A stretch of DNA of 44,269 nt from CAYRAV01 sp964422365 (GCA_964422365.1 CAYRAV010000024.1:1-44269), one strand, 5' to 3'; shown: positions 8,018-17,677, counted from the first letter of the stretch. A program made the numbers and translations. Notes: generated by a model from the sequence alone, not told the origin.

Positions 8018-8048
8018 AATAAAATGATATTTATTCAATAACACACCA

Positions 8049-8100
8049 AAAGCGTGCCTGAAAATTTATTACTACAATCTACAATTTCCAAACACGCTTT
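8049..8100 (-). terminator. Hairpin after the amylase gene, made of repeat-end sequence
   Basis: AAAGCGTG and CACGCTTT are perfect outer arms, extended by near-matching CTGAAAATT/AATTTCCA. It resembles two ends of the dispersed repeat placed back to back and sits 28 bp beyond the amylase stop, where it could terminate the minus-strand transcript. Confidence 0.5.
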
Positions 8101-8127
8101 CATATTCTAATTTATGAACTGTTCTTT

Positions 8128-11085
8128 TTATTTTAAATATGTTCCATCTTCACCAATTTTTCCTGGTGCATTCGTTTTTTCTGTATTCAACACATATACC
8201 CTCATGTTTCCTTTTCCAGTTTCTTCAATTGCAAGTGTCCCATTTGTTACTTTTTTGATCTCACCAGTAATTGCATCCTGATAAGTTCCATTTGGAATAT
8301 TATTAAATGTTGCAGCTTTTGTGATGGCTACACATACAAAGCTGTCTACAGTACTATCTGTATAACGTCTCTTAAATGCAATTCCTTTTCGTTCTATATC
8401 AGCAACAGAATACTGTCCTTTCTGTAACGCAGGAATAGCCCTTCTGATTTTATTCACTCTTTGTATATGCTTTGCTAATGGATGGTTCAAGGTGTCCTCT
8501 ATTACCCCCGATGCAGTATAATTACAGAAATCTGTTGCACTTACTTCCCCTTCCAGATAATCACCAAAATAAGCTCGTCCTGATTTCGATAATGCCAAAT
8601 TAGAACCCTCATCTATTCTAACACCTTTTTGGAATTGCACTTCTGAACCATAATACAAACATGGGATTCCTCTAAAAGTAAACATCAAATTCAAATTCTC
8701 TGCCCAATCATCTGCTTCGCCGTCATATCGATAGCCATCTGCTCTATCCGGACCATAATCATGAGAATCCACATAAACTACATTCCATGTGGCATCATTG
8801 TATACATGATCCCCTCCAATTGTTGAATCAGTTGCCGTCATCGTTTCATTATCATATCCTGCTAATGCAATGTTAAATGCTGCTTCTGCTGTATTAAAGT
8901 TTCTGTGCATCTGAAAATCAATTACATTTAATCCTGAAGCTTTGCTGTAATCTGGTGTATGATAATTATTTCCTTCCAGAAAAGCATTGGTACTCATCGG
9001 CTGATTCTTCTGCACACAGCTTCCATCAATCATCTTTTCATCTCTATCATTAGCATTATCATTATATTGTGCTTTTGTTGATGCCAAATTAATTGTATGC
9101 GGAAGTTCGCCTTCTGCTGCTACACGATATGCATTATATTCTACATCATTATTTCCAAAATCTGAAATCTTTTTTTCCAATGTCTGAGATGCAGATGCCT
9201 CATAAACACTAAGTGTATTTTCATCATAATAACTCCACGGATATTCTTTCGACTCTGCCCAAGTATAAAAAGGTGATGATAAGGCAGGAGTCTGGCTTCG
9301 ATACCATACCTCAGAAGATCTTGCACATACTTCTCCAAACATGAAGAAATCTTCTCCGCCAATTGCTTTAAAGGCTGGGTTAAATACTTTATTAAATGTC
9401 AAACGTGAAATATGCTTTACAGTATCAATACGAAAGGCATCCACACCCATATTGATGTATTTGCTATAAGCATCTATAATATATTGGGATACCAATGGAT
9501 TCTCTGTATTTAAATCCACACAATCGCCCGCAATTTGTGCTAACTGACAGCTATAGAAATCCCAATTAAATTGTCCATAATGATGATATAAGTTATATGG
9601 ATCATTCTTCTGTCCATCTATAACAGGATCCTTGTGATCCTTCATCAATGCCAGACGCATGCTATACTCATAATCTGCTTTTGCACCTTCATTCATTCCA
9701 TCTGTATCATAATATTTTTCCGGCAATATACCATCTTCTTTTCGCTGCAGGCAGTCAATCGTTCCATAACCACCCTCTACGCTGCCATCTTTGTCAAACA
9801 TTGGTGCAAGATTTTCTTCTCCAAAATTTCCAGTATGGTTAAATACTACATCCTGTATAATTTTCATGCCTTTTTCATGAGCGGCATTTATCAGATCCTG
9901 ATATGTCACACCCTCTGATTCATATCTTGGGTCTACTTTGCTAAAATTAATGGCATGATAACCATGGTAATCCAATCCACTGCAGTTTTCTACAACTGGT
10001 GTAATCCATACTGCAGAGAAACCAAGTGCTTTAATATAATCCAATTTTTCAATCAGACCTTTAAAATCACCTCTCCATGCCGGATCATCTTCGGGTGTTT
10101 CTATATTTTCATCCCAACAATGTACATTATTGCCAGAATCACCATCATAGAATCTGGTTGTTATTAAAAAATAAATCGTTTCCTCTCTAAAATCACCACC
10201 CTTTGCTGGAATAATAGTAGCATTTGGATCTATTGTTGGTTTCAATGTTGGTGATATATTCCCTGGTTTTTGGGTAACCCATTTTCCATTGCTATACCAG
10301 TATTCTCCAGCTTTAGTAAGGGTCATATCTGCTGTCTGTTCTTGTCCATTATCAAATAAGAAATTCACTTTGGAACTACTTGTAAAAGTATAGCTGTAAT
10401 ATCCATCTGCATCTTTCTGTAATGGGGTACCTGGCCATGTAAAATCTACATCCACTGGAAGACTATTCCATGCATACAAATTCACATTTTCCCATTCAGA
10501 AGGATAATGTACTATAATACTTTCTTCTTTCGTTTCTGTGTTTACAGTTTCTGCACCATAATTTAGTTTTAACCATTCTGTACTTTCATTGGCATTCTCC
10601 GCAACGATCTGATTTTTATGTACTAATTTTTCTGCATCTGTATATTCTTGCGGTTCGCTTTGTTTCCATATTCCTTCATCATACCACCATTCTCCTGCTT
10701 CACCATTTACAGATGCCGTCTGATAATCTTTATCAGGCACATTAAAAATAAATTCTGCTGATTCTGCCTCTGATAATGTATAACTGTACCAGCCCTCTCT
10801 GTCTTCTGTCATTGGCACTCCTGGCCATGATGTATATCTGTCAGAGTCACCATTCACATTTTTATAATATAAATGCGGTGCTGTTTCCCCATCCCATTTA
10901 AAATGTACTGTAATAGCATAGTGATTTTCTTTTTGTACTGTTTCATATTGTACATTTTCCGCTACTACGTTTTTTTGCAAAATTCTACTATCTGTTTTCG
11001 GTGAAAAATACAATGTTGCAGCTGTCACTCCTGCCACTGTACAAAAAGCAGCAATGGCAATCATCTTTCTTTTATCATTTTTCAT
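8128..11085 (-). CDS. Secreted alpha-amylase, GH13, with two N-terminal starch-binding modules
   Basis: A 985-residue extracellular starch-degrading enzyme. Residues 8-27 form a hydrophobic export or anchor segment (MIAIAAFCTVAGVTA); no lipobox and no LPXTG motif are visible. Two starch-binding modules of the CBM26 type follow at about 55-140 (YTSWPGVPM, GEWWYDEGIW) and 180-270 (FTWPGTPLQ, GEYWYSNGKW). The GH13 barrel starts near 300 (GGDFREETIYFLITTRFYDG). Conserved regions are DVVFNHTG, DAFRIDTVKH with the nucleophile Asp near 551, MFGEVCAR with the acid Glu near 585, and YVDSHD with the third Asp near 773. All catalytic residues are present, so it should hydrolyse alpha-1,4 glucans outside the cell. 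It is monocistronic; the ATG follows GGAAGGAG. The AXH-type spacing PTLKPTIDPNAT is a short linker. Confidence 0.93.
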   Translation of the reverse strand: MKNDKRKMIAIAAFCTVAGVTAATLYFSPKTDSRILQKNVVAENVQYETVQKENHYAITVHFKWDGETAPHLYYKNVNGDSDRYTSWPGVPMTEDREGWYSYTLSEAESAEFIFNVPDKDYQTASVNGEAGEWWYDEGIWKQSEPQEYTDAEKLVHKNQIVAENANESTEWLKLNYGAETVNTETKEESIIVHYPSEWENVNLYAWNSLPVDVDFTWPGTPLQKDADGYYSYTFTSSSKVNFLFDNGQEQTADMTLTKAGEYWYSNGKWVTQKPGNISPTLKPTIDPNATIIPAKGGDFREETIYFLITTRFYDGDSGNNVHCWDENIETPEDDPAWRGDFKGLIEKLDYIKALGFSAVWITPVVENCSGLDYHGYHAINFSKVDPRYESEGVTYQDLINAAHEKGMKIIQDVVFNHTGNFGEENLAPMFDKDGSVEGGYGTIDCLQRKEDGILPEKYYDTDGMNEGAKADYEYSMRLALMKDHKDPVIDGQKNDPYNLYHHYGQFNWDFYSCQLAQIAGDCVDLNTENPLVSQYIIDAYSKYINMGVDAFRIDTVKHISRLTFNKVFNPAFKAIGGEDFFMFGEVCARSSEVWYRSQTPALSSPFYTWAESKEYPWSYYDENTLSVYEASASQTLEKKISDFGNNDVEYNAYRVAAEGELPHTINLASTKAQYNDNANDRDEKMIDGSCVQKNQPMSTNAFLEGNNYHTPDYSKASGLNVIDFQMHRNFNTAEAAFNIALAGYDNETMTATDSTIGGDHVYNDATWNVVYVDSHDYGPDRADGYRYDGEADDWAENLNLMFTFRGIPCLYYGSEVQFQKGVRIDEGSNLALSKSGRAYFGDYLEGEVSATDFCNYTASGVIEDTLNHPLAKHIQRVNKIRRAIPALQKGQYSVADIERKGIAFKRRYTDSTVDSFVCVAITKAATFNNIPNGTYQDAITGEIKKVTNGTLAIEETGKGNMRVYVLNTEKTNAPGKIGEDGTYLK

Positions 11086-11214
11086 TTTAATCTCCTTCCT
11101 TCAATGAATCATTTGCATATTGATCTATATTAAATATAAAAACATTTTTTGTTTATTATACACTTATTACAACTTTTTTTCAACAATATTACGCTTTTTC
11201 TCTGCATCATAGTT

Positions 11215-11386
11215 ACAATCCCATTACTGCTCACAGGTAGTACTTTGCACTTGCTGTAAAGTACGTAAGAATAAGTAGTGGTAGAGAAGAATCCAGCCTT
11301 TCGCTGAAAGCGAACTCTTAATAGGCTGGATTCCGTTACTGTGCACACCGTAGGTGTGAACAGTAAAACAATCCCATTACTGCTCA
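11215..11386. repeat. Composite intergenic repeat with three hairpins
   Basis: The 19-bp word ACAATCCCATTACTGCTCA occurs as a direct repeat at 11215-11233 and 11368-11386. Between them lie GAATCCAGCCT/AGGCTGGATTC (11289-11333) enclosing TTCGCTGAAAGCGAA, and TTACTGTGCACACC/GGTGTGAACAGTAA (11336-11366, one mismatch). The symmetry and lack of coding sense suggest a REP-like mobile or structural DNA element. Confidence 0.6.
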
Positions 11387-11534
11387 AACCATAGTCAGTC
11401 ATTTGTGGTCTGTAGATTATATAACATAAGCGGCTGCTCCAATTGAAATCCTTGACAGCACTGCCAAATAGAAATACAAGCTTTTCCATTTTACCAAAGG
11501 CATGCAGAGCAGGCTCTTGCTTGCAGGAATAAAA

Positions 11535-11573
11535 AATACCACAGCGATTTATTTTTTATATTGCTGTGGTATT
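11535..11573 (-). terminator. Rho-independent terminator after the chemoreceptor gene
   Basis: AATACCACAGC and GCTGTGGTATT form a perfect 11-bp stem. On the minus strand the stem is followed by TTTTTT, fitting termination of the gene ending at 11608. Confidence 0.7.
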
Positions 11574-11607
11574 CATTGAATTATTTTTGTCATATTATAA
11601 ACAGAGT

Positions 11608-12264
11608 TTAATCCATCTCAATAGAAAGCTTATCTAATGTCATTTTTGCTTTATCTGTAATCTCTCTCTGATAAGCAATCTCATGTTCCATGTTTCTTGA
11701 AACATCATTGGCAACTGTTGCTGCTTCTAAAATTTTATTAAAGACTTCTCCCGCATTCTCATTCACATCTTTCTGCTGTTCTACAATATCTACTAATTCA
11801 CGCAAGCTTGTACTCATTTCACTCGTAAAAGCTTGTACAGACTGAATCGTTTCCTTGATTTCTTTTGAAGATTTTGAGGACTGGGCTGCAAGTTCGCCTA
11901 CCTGCTTTGCAACTACAGCAAATCCGCGGCCATGCTCTCCCGCTCTTGCAGCTTCAATAGATGCATTTAATGCCAGCATATTTGTTTTATTAGATATTCC
12001 TGCAATTACACCTGCAAATCCTTCAATCATATTAGCAAGTTCTTCCATCTGTGCCATTGTACCAGATGTTTTTTGTATTACATCATTCAAAATATTGATT
12101 TTTTCAGACAATGTTTTAATACATCCCGTGCCATCTTTTACCAAATTCAAAGTTGTATCTGATGAATTGATGGCATCAAACGCATTTTTTTCCACTTTCA
12201 ATTGAGAATCATCTAAATTCCCAATAATTCTCTCCATTTCCTTCTGTGTTCTGTTAAATTCCAT
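11608..12264 (-). CDS. Methyl-accepting chemotaxis-type signalling protein without sensor or membrane domain
   Basis: About 218 residues from MEFNRTQKEMERIIG; the start at 12264 has AGAAAGGGGC eight bases upstream, better than the ATG at 12300. The whole protein is a coiled-coil MCP signalling hairpin. The tip NKTNMLALNASIEAARAGEH, followed by GRGFAVVAKQVGELA, is canonical for CheA/CheW contact. There is no transmembrane segment, HAMP or ligand domain, and the arms are short. It may be a soluble receptor fragment, or a scaffold that tunes CheA from the cytoplasm. No chemotaxis genes are nearby. Family assignment is certain; role is open. Confidence 0.85.
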   Translation of the reverse strand: MEFNRTQKEMERIIGNLDDSQLKVEKNAFDAINSSDTTLNLVKDGTGCIKTLSEKINILNDVIQKTSGTMAQMEELANMIEGFAGVIAGISNKTNMLALNASIEAARAGEHGRGFAVVAKQVGELAAQSSKSSKEIKETIQSVQAFTSEMSTSLRELVDIVEQQKDVNENAGEVFNKILEAATVANDVSRNMEHEIAYQREITDKAKMTLDKLSIEMD

Positions 12265-12325
12265 AATAAAAAGCCCCTTTCTAAATTGCATATACTCCAA
12301 TGTTATGTATTTGTCATTACTACTT

Positions 12326-13702
12326 TTAATTTATAACAAGACAGTGAAGCAAATCTCTTATATTTTGTATTCCTACAATTTCTATCCCTATGCCATCCCG
12401 GGCAATAGTCTTTTCATTTACTTTTGGCAAAATACATCTTCTAAAACCTAATCTCTCTGCCTCTGCCACTCTCTGTTCTGCCATCTGAACTGCTCTTATT
12501 TCTCCTGTCAATCCAACTTCTCCAAAAATAATTGTTTCATTGTCAATTGCCAGATTTTTATAACTTGATATCACAACTGCCACCAATGCCAAATCAATAG
12601 CTGGTTCATTAATTCTCATACCTCCGGCAACATTTACATAAGCATCACACTCTGACAGACAAATACTAAGCCTTTTTTCAATAACTGCCATTAGCAGATT
12701 AATCCGATTATAATCCGTTCCTGCTGTTGTTCTCCGGGGCAGGTTAAAATATGTTTTACAAACCAATGCTTGTACTTCCACAAGAATCGGTCTTGTTCCT
12801 TCCATTGCACAAGAAACAGCAGAGCCTGCCTCCCCTTTCGGCATGCCATCAAGCATATATTGGGAAGGATTTTGCACTTCTACTAATCCACTCTGCCGCA
12901 TTTCAAATACGCCAATCTCATTTGTAGAACCAAAACGGTTCTTAACTGCCCTTAAGATACGATAAGAGGCACTGTTATCCCCTTCGAAATAAAGTACTGT
13001 ATCCACCATGTGCTCTAATACACGGGGACCTGCCACCATGCCTTCTTTTGTTACATGTCCAACAATAAAAATAGAAATATTATTTTGCTTTGCCAAACGC
13101 AGCAATGTTCCTGTTGTTTCCCTAACCTGACTTACACTTCCTGGTGCAGCACCAATTTCCTCTTTGTACATCGTCTGAATAGAATCAATAATTACAACCT
13201 CAGGTTTCAAAGCAAGAATCTGTTCTTCCACCAAATCCAGACTAGTTTCACTAAGTAACAGTAACTCTCCTCCAAATCTTCCCAAACGCTCCGCTCGCAT
13301 TTTGATTTGTTTTAGAGATTCTTCTCCTGAAATATATAAAATTTTCCTGCTGTATCCTACCATGTTTTTACACATTTGCAATAGTAGTGTGGATTTTCCA
13401 ATTCCTGGATCTCCCCCTACTAAAACAAGAGAACCTACTACAATTCCACCACCTAACACTCGATCTAATTCAGTAAGTCCGCTTGTCATTCTTTCTTCTT
13501 CGTTGGTAACTACCTCTGAAAGTCTTGATGGTTTTCTCTGTTTTCCCTGCGCTGCCTGTTTCATTTTTACAGAAGAATTCTTTGTAATCACAGGTTCTTC
13601 TGTAAAGACATTCCACTGTTTACATCCAGGACACTGTCCCAGCCATTTAGCAGATTCAAACCCACATTCCTTGCAGAAATAGACTGTCTTTGCTTTTGCC
13701 AT
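12326..13702 (-). CDS. radA: DNA repair protein RadA
   Basis: A 458-residue RadA/Sms, a RecA-like helicase-type ATPase that promotes branch migration in recombination. Domains in order: an N-terminal C4 zinc finger (FCKECGFESAKWLGQCPGC, residues 9-27), the RecA core with Walker A GGDPGIGKSTLL near 91-102, the family motif KNRFGSTNEIGVFEM, and a C-terminal Lon-protease-like domain lacking protease activity in this family. Length is typical. The gene follows 13707-14120 with 4 bp between, forming a two-gene unit. The ATG has a weak upstream site overlapping the preceding stop. Confidence 0.95.
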   Translation of the reverse strand: MAKAKTVYFCKECGFESAKWLGQCPGCKQWNVFTEEPVITKNSSVKMKQAAQGKQRKPSRLSEVVTNEEERMTSGLTELDRVLGGGIVVGSLVLVGGDPGIGKSTLLLQMCKNMVGYSRKILYISGEESLKQIKMRAERLGRFGGELLLLSETSLDLVEEQILALKPEVVIIDSIQTMYKEEIGAAPGSVSQVRETTGTLLRLAKQNNISIFIVGHVTKEGMVAGPRVLEHMVDTVLYFEGDNSASYRILRAVKNRFGSTNEIGVFEMRQSGLVEVQNPSQYMLDGMPKGEAGSAVSCAMEGTRPILVEVQALVCKTYFNLPRRTTAGTDYNRINLLMAVIEKRLSICLSECDAYVNVAGGMRINEPAIDLALVAVVISSYKNLAIDNETIIFGEVGLTGEIRAVQMAEQRVAEAERLGFRRCILPKVNEKTIARDGIGIEIVGIQNIRDLLHCLVIN

Positions 13703-13706
13703 CGTC

Positions 13707-14120
13707 CTATATTATTTCTACCTTCAGCTCTACTGCCTGCCCTTCATTTAGCTCTACACTTAAATTTAATTTGCCACTCATATTTGTTTTCACAACACTG
13801 CTTTCATTCTTGTCAATAGTTACTTTATATTCTTTCTCTGGTTCTAATTCGAGAGTAATCTGTGCATCTTCTTTTCCCTCCACAGAAAAATTCATTCCTT
13901 TTTCTGTTACCTTCATATGGTTTACACTGGTTCCCGGAACCGATTCATACACGAACATTCCATTTTTCTCTAATTTTGTAATTTCAAAATATGTCTTAAT
14001 TTTATATAAATCTCCTTCATATTTGAAATCAGCTAATTTTTTCTTTTCTTGTAATAGATAATTTCCAAAACTTAAAGTTCCATCTTTTTCCTTGCAAATT
14101 AATTTTTCTACTACTGGCAT
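13707..14120 (-). CDS. Conserved Clostridia small protein (often labelled 'endosialidase')
   Basis: A 137-residue soluble protein: MPVVEKLICKEKDGTLSFGN at the start, then KLEKNGMFVYESVPGTSVNH in the middle and SGKLNLSVELNEGQAVE near the end. The sequence is beta-rich with no signal peptide. Related proteins in Lachnospiraceae carry the database label endosialidase, but nothing here resembles a sialidase active site (no Asp boxes), so the label is probably inherited by error. GGAGGAAAGGATATG gives a strong start. It is 4 bp upstream of radA in one operon, which may hint at a DNA-repair or nucleoid link, though only by position. Confidence 0.65.
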   Translation of the reverse strand: MPVVEKLICKEKDGTLSFGNYLLQEKKKLADFKYEGDLYKIKTYFEITKLEKNGMFVYESVPGTSVNHMKVTEKGMNFSVEGKEDAQITLELEPEKEYKVTIDKNESSVVKTNMSGKLNLSVELNEGQAVELKVEII

Positions 14121-14517
14121 ATCCTTTCCTCCTAAATGTTCTTATCAACTGTCATATTATCATTACAACATGTATTCCTTTTTCTAAACAGTATTTTACC
14201 TTTCTATTCAACCGTATGTTTACATTATATAATAATTTATATAAAAATGCTACCTTTTTATACAAAATCACATGATTTTTTTGTAACAGTCCGTCCACAG
14301 AGAAATAATTGTGCAAAATGCACGTGACTGCTCACACTCTGGGATACTTTGTACTATCATTTCTATATGGCACATACCATCAACAAAGCATTTGTCAACC
14401 AATAGATATATTTTTTAGTAAAAATGCATATTCTAGCAGATGATAAATTGGCATGGTTGAACTATTACAATTTTTTGAAAAGTTGTACAATCTGCACATA
14501 GGAACTTATTTTAAAAT
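14121..14517. other. Intergenic region between clpC and the radA operon
   Basis: 397 bp, AT-rich, no gene. It must contain the promoter of the 13707-radA operon and the end of the clpC transcript. A possible -35/-10 pair on minus is TTTAGA and TAATGA 17 bp apart near 14168-14197, which is weak. I see no strong terminator hairpin after clpC. Confidence 0.4.
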
Positions 14518-17043
14518 TCAATGATTGCTTTCACTTTTGTTAATAGTTTGCTTTTTAGAAACTCTCTTTTTCTTAAATATAATTTCTTTTTCTTTCTCTT
14601 CTCCCTCTTTTATTTTTCCGCGTTTCATCCGGACATCTACAGATATGCTGCTTCCATTTTCTACTTCTCCATTTAAAATGGATTCTGCTAATTTATCTTC
14701 TATCTGTGTCTGAATGGCTCTTCTTAATGGTCTTGCTCCATAAGTCGGGTCATAATTTTTCTCTACAAGATAATCGAGCATTGCATCTGTTGGAGAAAGT
14801 GTTAGATTCATCTGTGTTTTTGCACGTGTCTGAAGATTTGCAAATAGTATCCTAACAATTTCTTTTGTATCCTCTTTTGCCAGAGAATGGAATACGATTT
14901 GTTCATCAATACGATTCAAAAATTCCGGTTTAAACAAACGCTTTACTTCTTCCATAACACTTGATTTCATGTTCTTATAATCCTCTTTTGTATCCTGGAC
15001 AGAAGCAAATCCTAATGTTTTTGGAGCTATAATCCTCTGCGCCCCTGCATTAGATGTCATAATGATAATTGTATTTTTAAAGCTTACCTTTCTTCCCTGA
15101 GCATCTGTAATATGCCCATCATCCAGTACTTGTAATAAAATATTGAATACATCTCCGTGGGCTTTTTCAATCTCATCAAACAAAATTACAGAATACGGAT
15201 TACGTCTTACCTTTTCGCTTAATTGTCCACCTTCCTCATATCCTACATATCCTGGGGGAGAACCTATTAATTTAGAAACGCTGTGCTTCTCCATATATTC
15301 TGACATATCTACCCTAATAATAGATTTTTCTGTTCCAAATATTGCTTCTGCTAAAGCCTTTGACAATTCTGTTTTTCCAACTCCGGTTGGTCCTAAAAAC
15401 AGGAAAGATCCTATTGGCCTGTTTGGATCCTTCAAACCGACTCTTCCTCTTCGGATTGCCTTTGAAACTGCTGTAACTGCTTCATCCTGCCCAACTACAC
15501 GTTCATGAAGAATTTTTTCTAATTTTTTCAAACGTTCTGTTTCCTCTTCTGCCAGCTTTTTCACTGGAATCTTTGTCTGCATTGCCACTACATCCGCAAT
15601 CTCTTCTGTTCCAATTACAATGTTATTCTCCTCCCTCTCTTCCTTCTGCTTTTCCTTTTCTTTTTCTATCTTATTTTTTAATACAACTTGTTGCTTTCTA
15701 ATTGCCTTTGCCTGCTCTATATCCCCTGCAACAATGGCATCTTCTTTTGCCTGTTCTAACTCTCTGTATTTTTCTTCCTGCTTTTTCCATACAGTATTAC
15801 TATGATACATACCTAATTTTGCTTTTGAAGCCGCCTCATCCATTAAATCAATTGCTTTATCCGGCAGAAACCTGTCATTAATATATCTTGCAGACATTTT
15901 TACTGCTGCGATTACAGCTTCATCACTAATCTTAATTCCATGATGCTTTTCATAATTCGGACGCAGTCCCTTTAAAATTGCAATGCTTTCTTCTTCGTTT
16001 GGTTCTTCTACTGCAATTGGCTGAAAACGCCGCTCTAATGCCGCATCCTTTTCAATATATTTTCTATATTCTTCTCTCGTAGTCGCACCAATAATCTGCA
16101 TTTCTCCACGTGCCAGGGCAGGTTTTAAAATATTAGATGCATCAATGGCACCTTCTGCTCCACCAGCACCGATAATAGTATGCAGTTCGTCGATAAATAA
16201 CAATACATTTCCATCACTGATTACTTCGTTAATTACTCTTTTTATCCTTTCTTCAAATTCTCCACGGTACTTTGAACCTGCTACCATTCCCGACAAATCC
16301 AGTACAAGTACTCTCTTATCTGCAATCACATCAGGTACTTCTTCTTCAATAATTCTCTGTGCAAGTCCTTCTACAATGGCACTTTTACCAACACCTGGTT
16401 CTCCTATAAGACATGGATTATTTTTTGTTCGTCTTGATAATATCTGAATTAACCTTCCTATTTCTGCATCTCTTCCAATCACAGGGTCTAACCTTCCTTC
16501 TTTCGCATACGCTGTCAAATCCCTGCTATATTGTGCTAACATGGAATTATTGAGATGATTTTTCCCTTTGCCTTTTGCCATCATATATTCATTTTTGGCA
16601 ACATTAATGTCCATTCCATTTGCAGTTAATGTTTCTACAAATATTTTCTGAAGATTTACCCCCATTGTATTCAAAAGCCTGACAGCCACACAGTCATTTT
16701 CTTTTAAAAGTGCTGTCAGAATATGTTCTGTTCCTACTTGTGAAGAATGATAACGCTGGGCCTCTAATTTACTATTTTCCAAAATACTTTGTGCACGCAT
16801 TGTAAACTCACTTGGTTTTGTTGCCACCGCACCTTCCACCTTAATGAGTTCTTGTATCAGTTGTATTACTTTATTTTCATCTACTTTATTTTCCAACAGT
16901 ACTGTTCCTGCCACCCCGGTTACATTAATCAACCCAAGTAATAAATGTTCTGTTCCAATATAATCATGTCCTAATTCCCTAGAAAGTGACTTTGCACGCA
17001 CTACAACCTCTTTTGCACTTTCTGTAAATTTATCAAATATCAA
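14518..17043 (-). CDS. clpC: ATP-dependent Clp protease ATP-binding subunit ClpC
   Basis: An 841-residue Hsp100 unfoldase that feeds substrates to ClpP. It has the double N-domain (IGTEHLLLGLIN near 30, VGTEHILTALL near 105), AAA-1 with GEPGVGKSAIV near 212, a middle coiled-coil around 400-480 (rich in EKEKQKEER) and AAA-2 with GPTGVGKTELS near 552. The C-terminal D2 region GARPLRRAIQTQIEDKLAE is standard; a basic tail of about 25 residues follows. The start is TTG with AGGAGGAATAAAAAA before it. It lies 20 bp after a GntR-type gene rather than in the usual ctsR-mcsA-mcsB-clpC operon. Function certain; control appears unusual. Confidence 0.95.
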   Translation of the reverse strand: MIFDKFTESAKEVVVRAKSLSRELGHDYIGTEHLLLGLINVTGVAGTVLLENKVDENKVIQLIQELIKVEGAVATKPSEFTMRAQSILENSKLEAQRYHSSQVGTEHILTALLKENDCVAVRLLNTMGVNLQKIFVETLTANGMDINVAKNEYMMAKGKGKNHLNNSMLAQYSRDLTAYAKEGRLDPVIGRDAEIGRLIQILSRRTKNNPCLIGEPGVGKSAIVEGLAQRIIEEEVPDVIADKRVLVLDLSGMVAGSKYRGEFEERIKRVINEVISDGNVLLFIDELHTIIGAGGAEGAIDASNILKPALARGEMQIIGATTREEYRKYIEKDAALERRFQPIAVEEPNEEESIAILKGLRPNYEKHHGIKISDEAVIAAVKMSARYINDRFLPDKAIDLMDEAASKAKLGMYHSNTVWKKQEEKYRELEQAKEDAIVAGDIEQAKAIRKQQVVLKNKIEKEKEKQKEEREENNIVIGTEEIADVVAMQTKIPVKKLAEEETERLKKLEKILHERVVGQDEAVTAVSKAIRRGRVGLKDPNRPIGSFLFLGPTGVGKTELSKALAEAIFGTEKSIIRVDMSEYMEKHSVSKLIGSPPGYVGYEEGGQLSEKVRRNPYSVILFDEIEKAHGDVFNILLQVLDDGHITDAQGRKVSFKNTIIIMTSNAGAQRIIAPKTLGFASVQDTKEDYKNMKSSVMEEVKRLFKPEFLNRIDEQIVFHSLAKEDTKEIVRILFANLQTRAKTQMNLTLSPTDAMLDYLVEKNYDPTYGARPLRRAIQTQIEDKLAESILNGEVENGSSISVDVRMKRGKIKEGEEKEKEIIFKKKRVSKKQTINKSESNH

Positions 17044-17062
17044 TTTTTTATTCCTCCTGTTT

Positions 17063-17437
17063 TTATTTCACTCCATAATAATCATATATTTCATCTACAA
17101 GAATATGCACTTCATCCCTTGTAATATCACGACAGATTGCTTTTGCTATATTTACTCTCATTTCCTCTAGCAATTCCATTCTTGCTTTATCCCGATCCAC
17201 TTCCACAGCAATGACAGCACCATGCCGGCGGTCTAACTTCAGATATCCTTCCTGCTTCAAAATAGAATATGCCTTATTGACTGTGTGCATATTAATACCA
17301 ACTGTATCTGCTAAATCACGCACAGATGGTAAATTGTCACCCTCCTTAATCTCAGAAGTGGCAATTCCAATAATGATTTGATTGCGAAGCTGCATATAAA
17401 TTGCTTCATCACTATTAAAATCTATTGAGATTAACAT
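17063..17437 (-). CDS. GntR-family regulator, YtrA-like
   Basis: About 124 residues from MLISIDFNSDEAIYMQLRNQ; start at 17437 chosen because GGAGGTGAAGGAA precedes it, while the upstream GTG at 17446 overlaps that site. The winged helix lies at about 10-75 (LPSVRDLADTVGINMHTVNK, SILKQEGYLKLDRRHGA). The short C-terminal tail (about 45 residues, helical) is typical of the YtrA subfamily, which lacks a large ligand domain. A perfect palindrome in its promoter (17474-17492) suggests autoregulation, and clpC would be co-controlled. Confidence 0.85.
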   Translation of the reverse strand: MLISIDFNSDEAIYMQLRNQIIIGIATSEIKEGDNLPSVRDLADTVGINMHTVNKAYSILKQEGYLKLDRRHGAVIAVEVDRDKARMELLEEMRVNIAKAICRDITRDEVHILVDEIYDYYGVK

Positions 17438-17464
17438 TTCCTTCACCTCCGTAAGGATTATTTC

Positions 17465-17494
17465 ATTATATATGTTATACAGATACTATAACAA
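17465..17494 (-). promoter_or_regulatory. Promoter of gntR-clpC with embedded palindromic operator
   Basis: On minus, TTGTTA (17489-17494) and TATAAT (17465-17470) are 18 bp apart. The palindrome GTTATACAGATACTATAAC (17474-17492; arms GTTATA/TATAAC) fills the spacer, where a bound repressor would block polymerase. Confidence 0.6.
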
Positions 17495-17559
17495 TTCCAT
17501 ACCAAAAATGCAATAAAAAAATATTAACTCTCATCAGCTGCCAATTAAAAAACAACAAA

Positions 17560-17677
17560 CAATATGCTTTTGCCCTAAATTCATTCCCTGCAGCCTGCAC
17601 ACCTCATGAGCTTGGAACAAATCCCCACAAATTGTAACACACATCTTGTAACAAGAAATTTTCAAACACACTCTAAG
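17560..17677 (-). repeat. Dispersed-repeat copy overlapping the end of mutY
   Basis: Read on minus it starts TTAGAGTGTGTTTGAAAATT and continues with TTTGTGGGGATTTGTTCCAA, then GAATGAATTTAGGGCAAA, the same blocks as in the 7634-8017 element. Only one end is recognisable. Its end sequence encodes the last residues and stop of mutY. Confidence 0.65.

Noticed and set aside
11130..11489. 119-codon minus-strand open frame
   Set aside because: It runs through the hairpin-rich composite repeat, has no ribosome-binding site and no protein-like composition; best read as repeat DNA.
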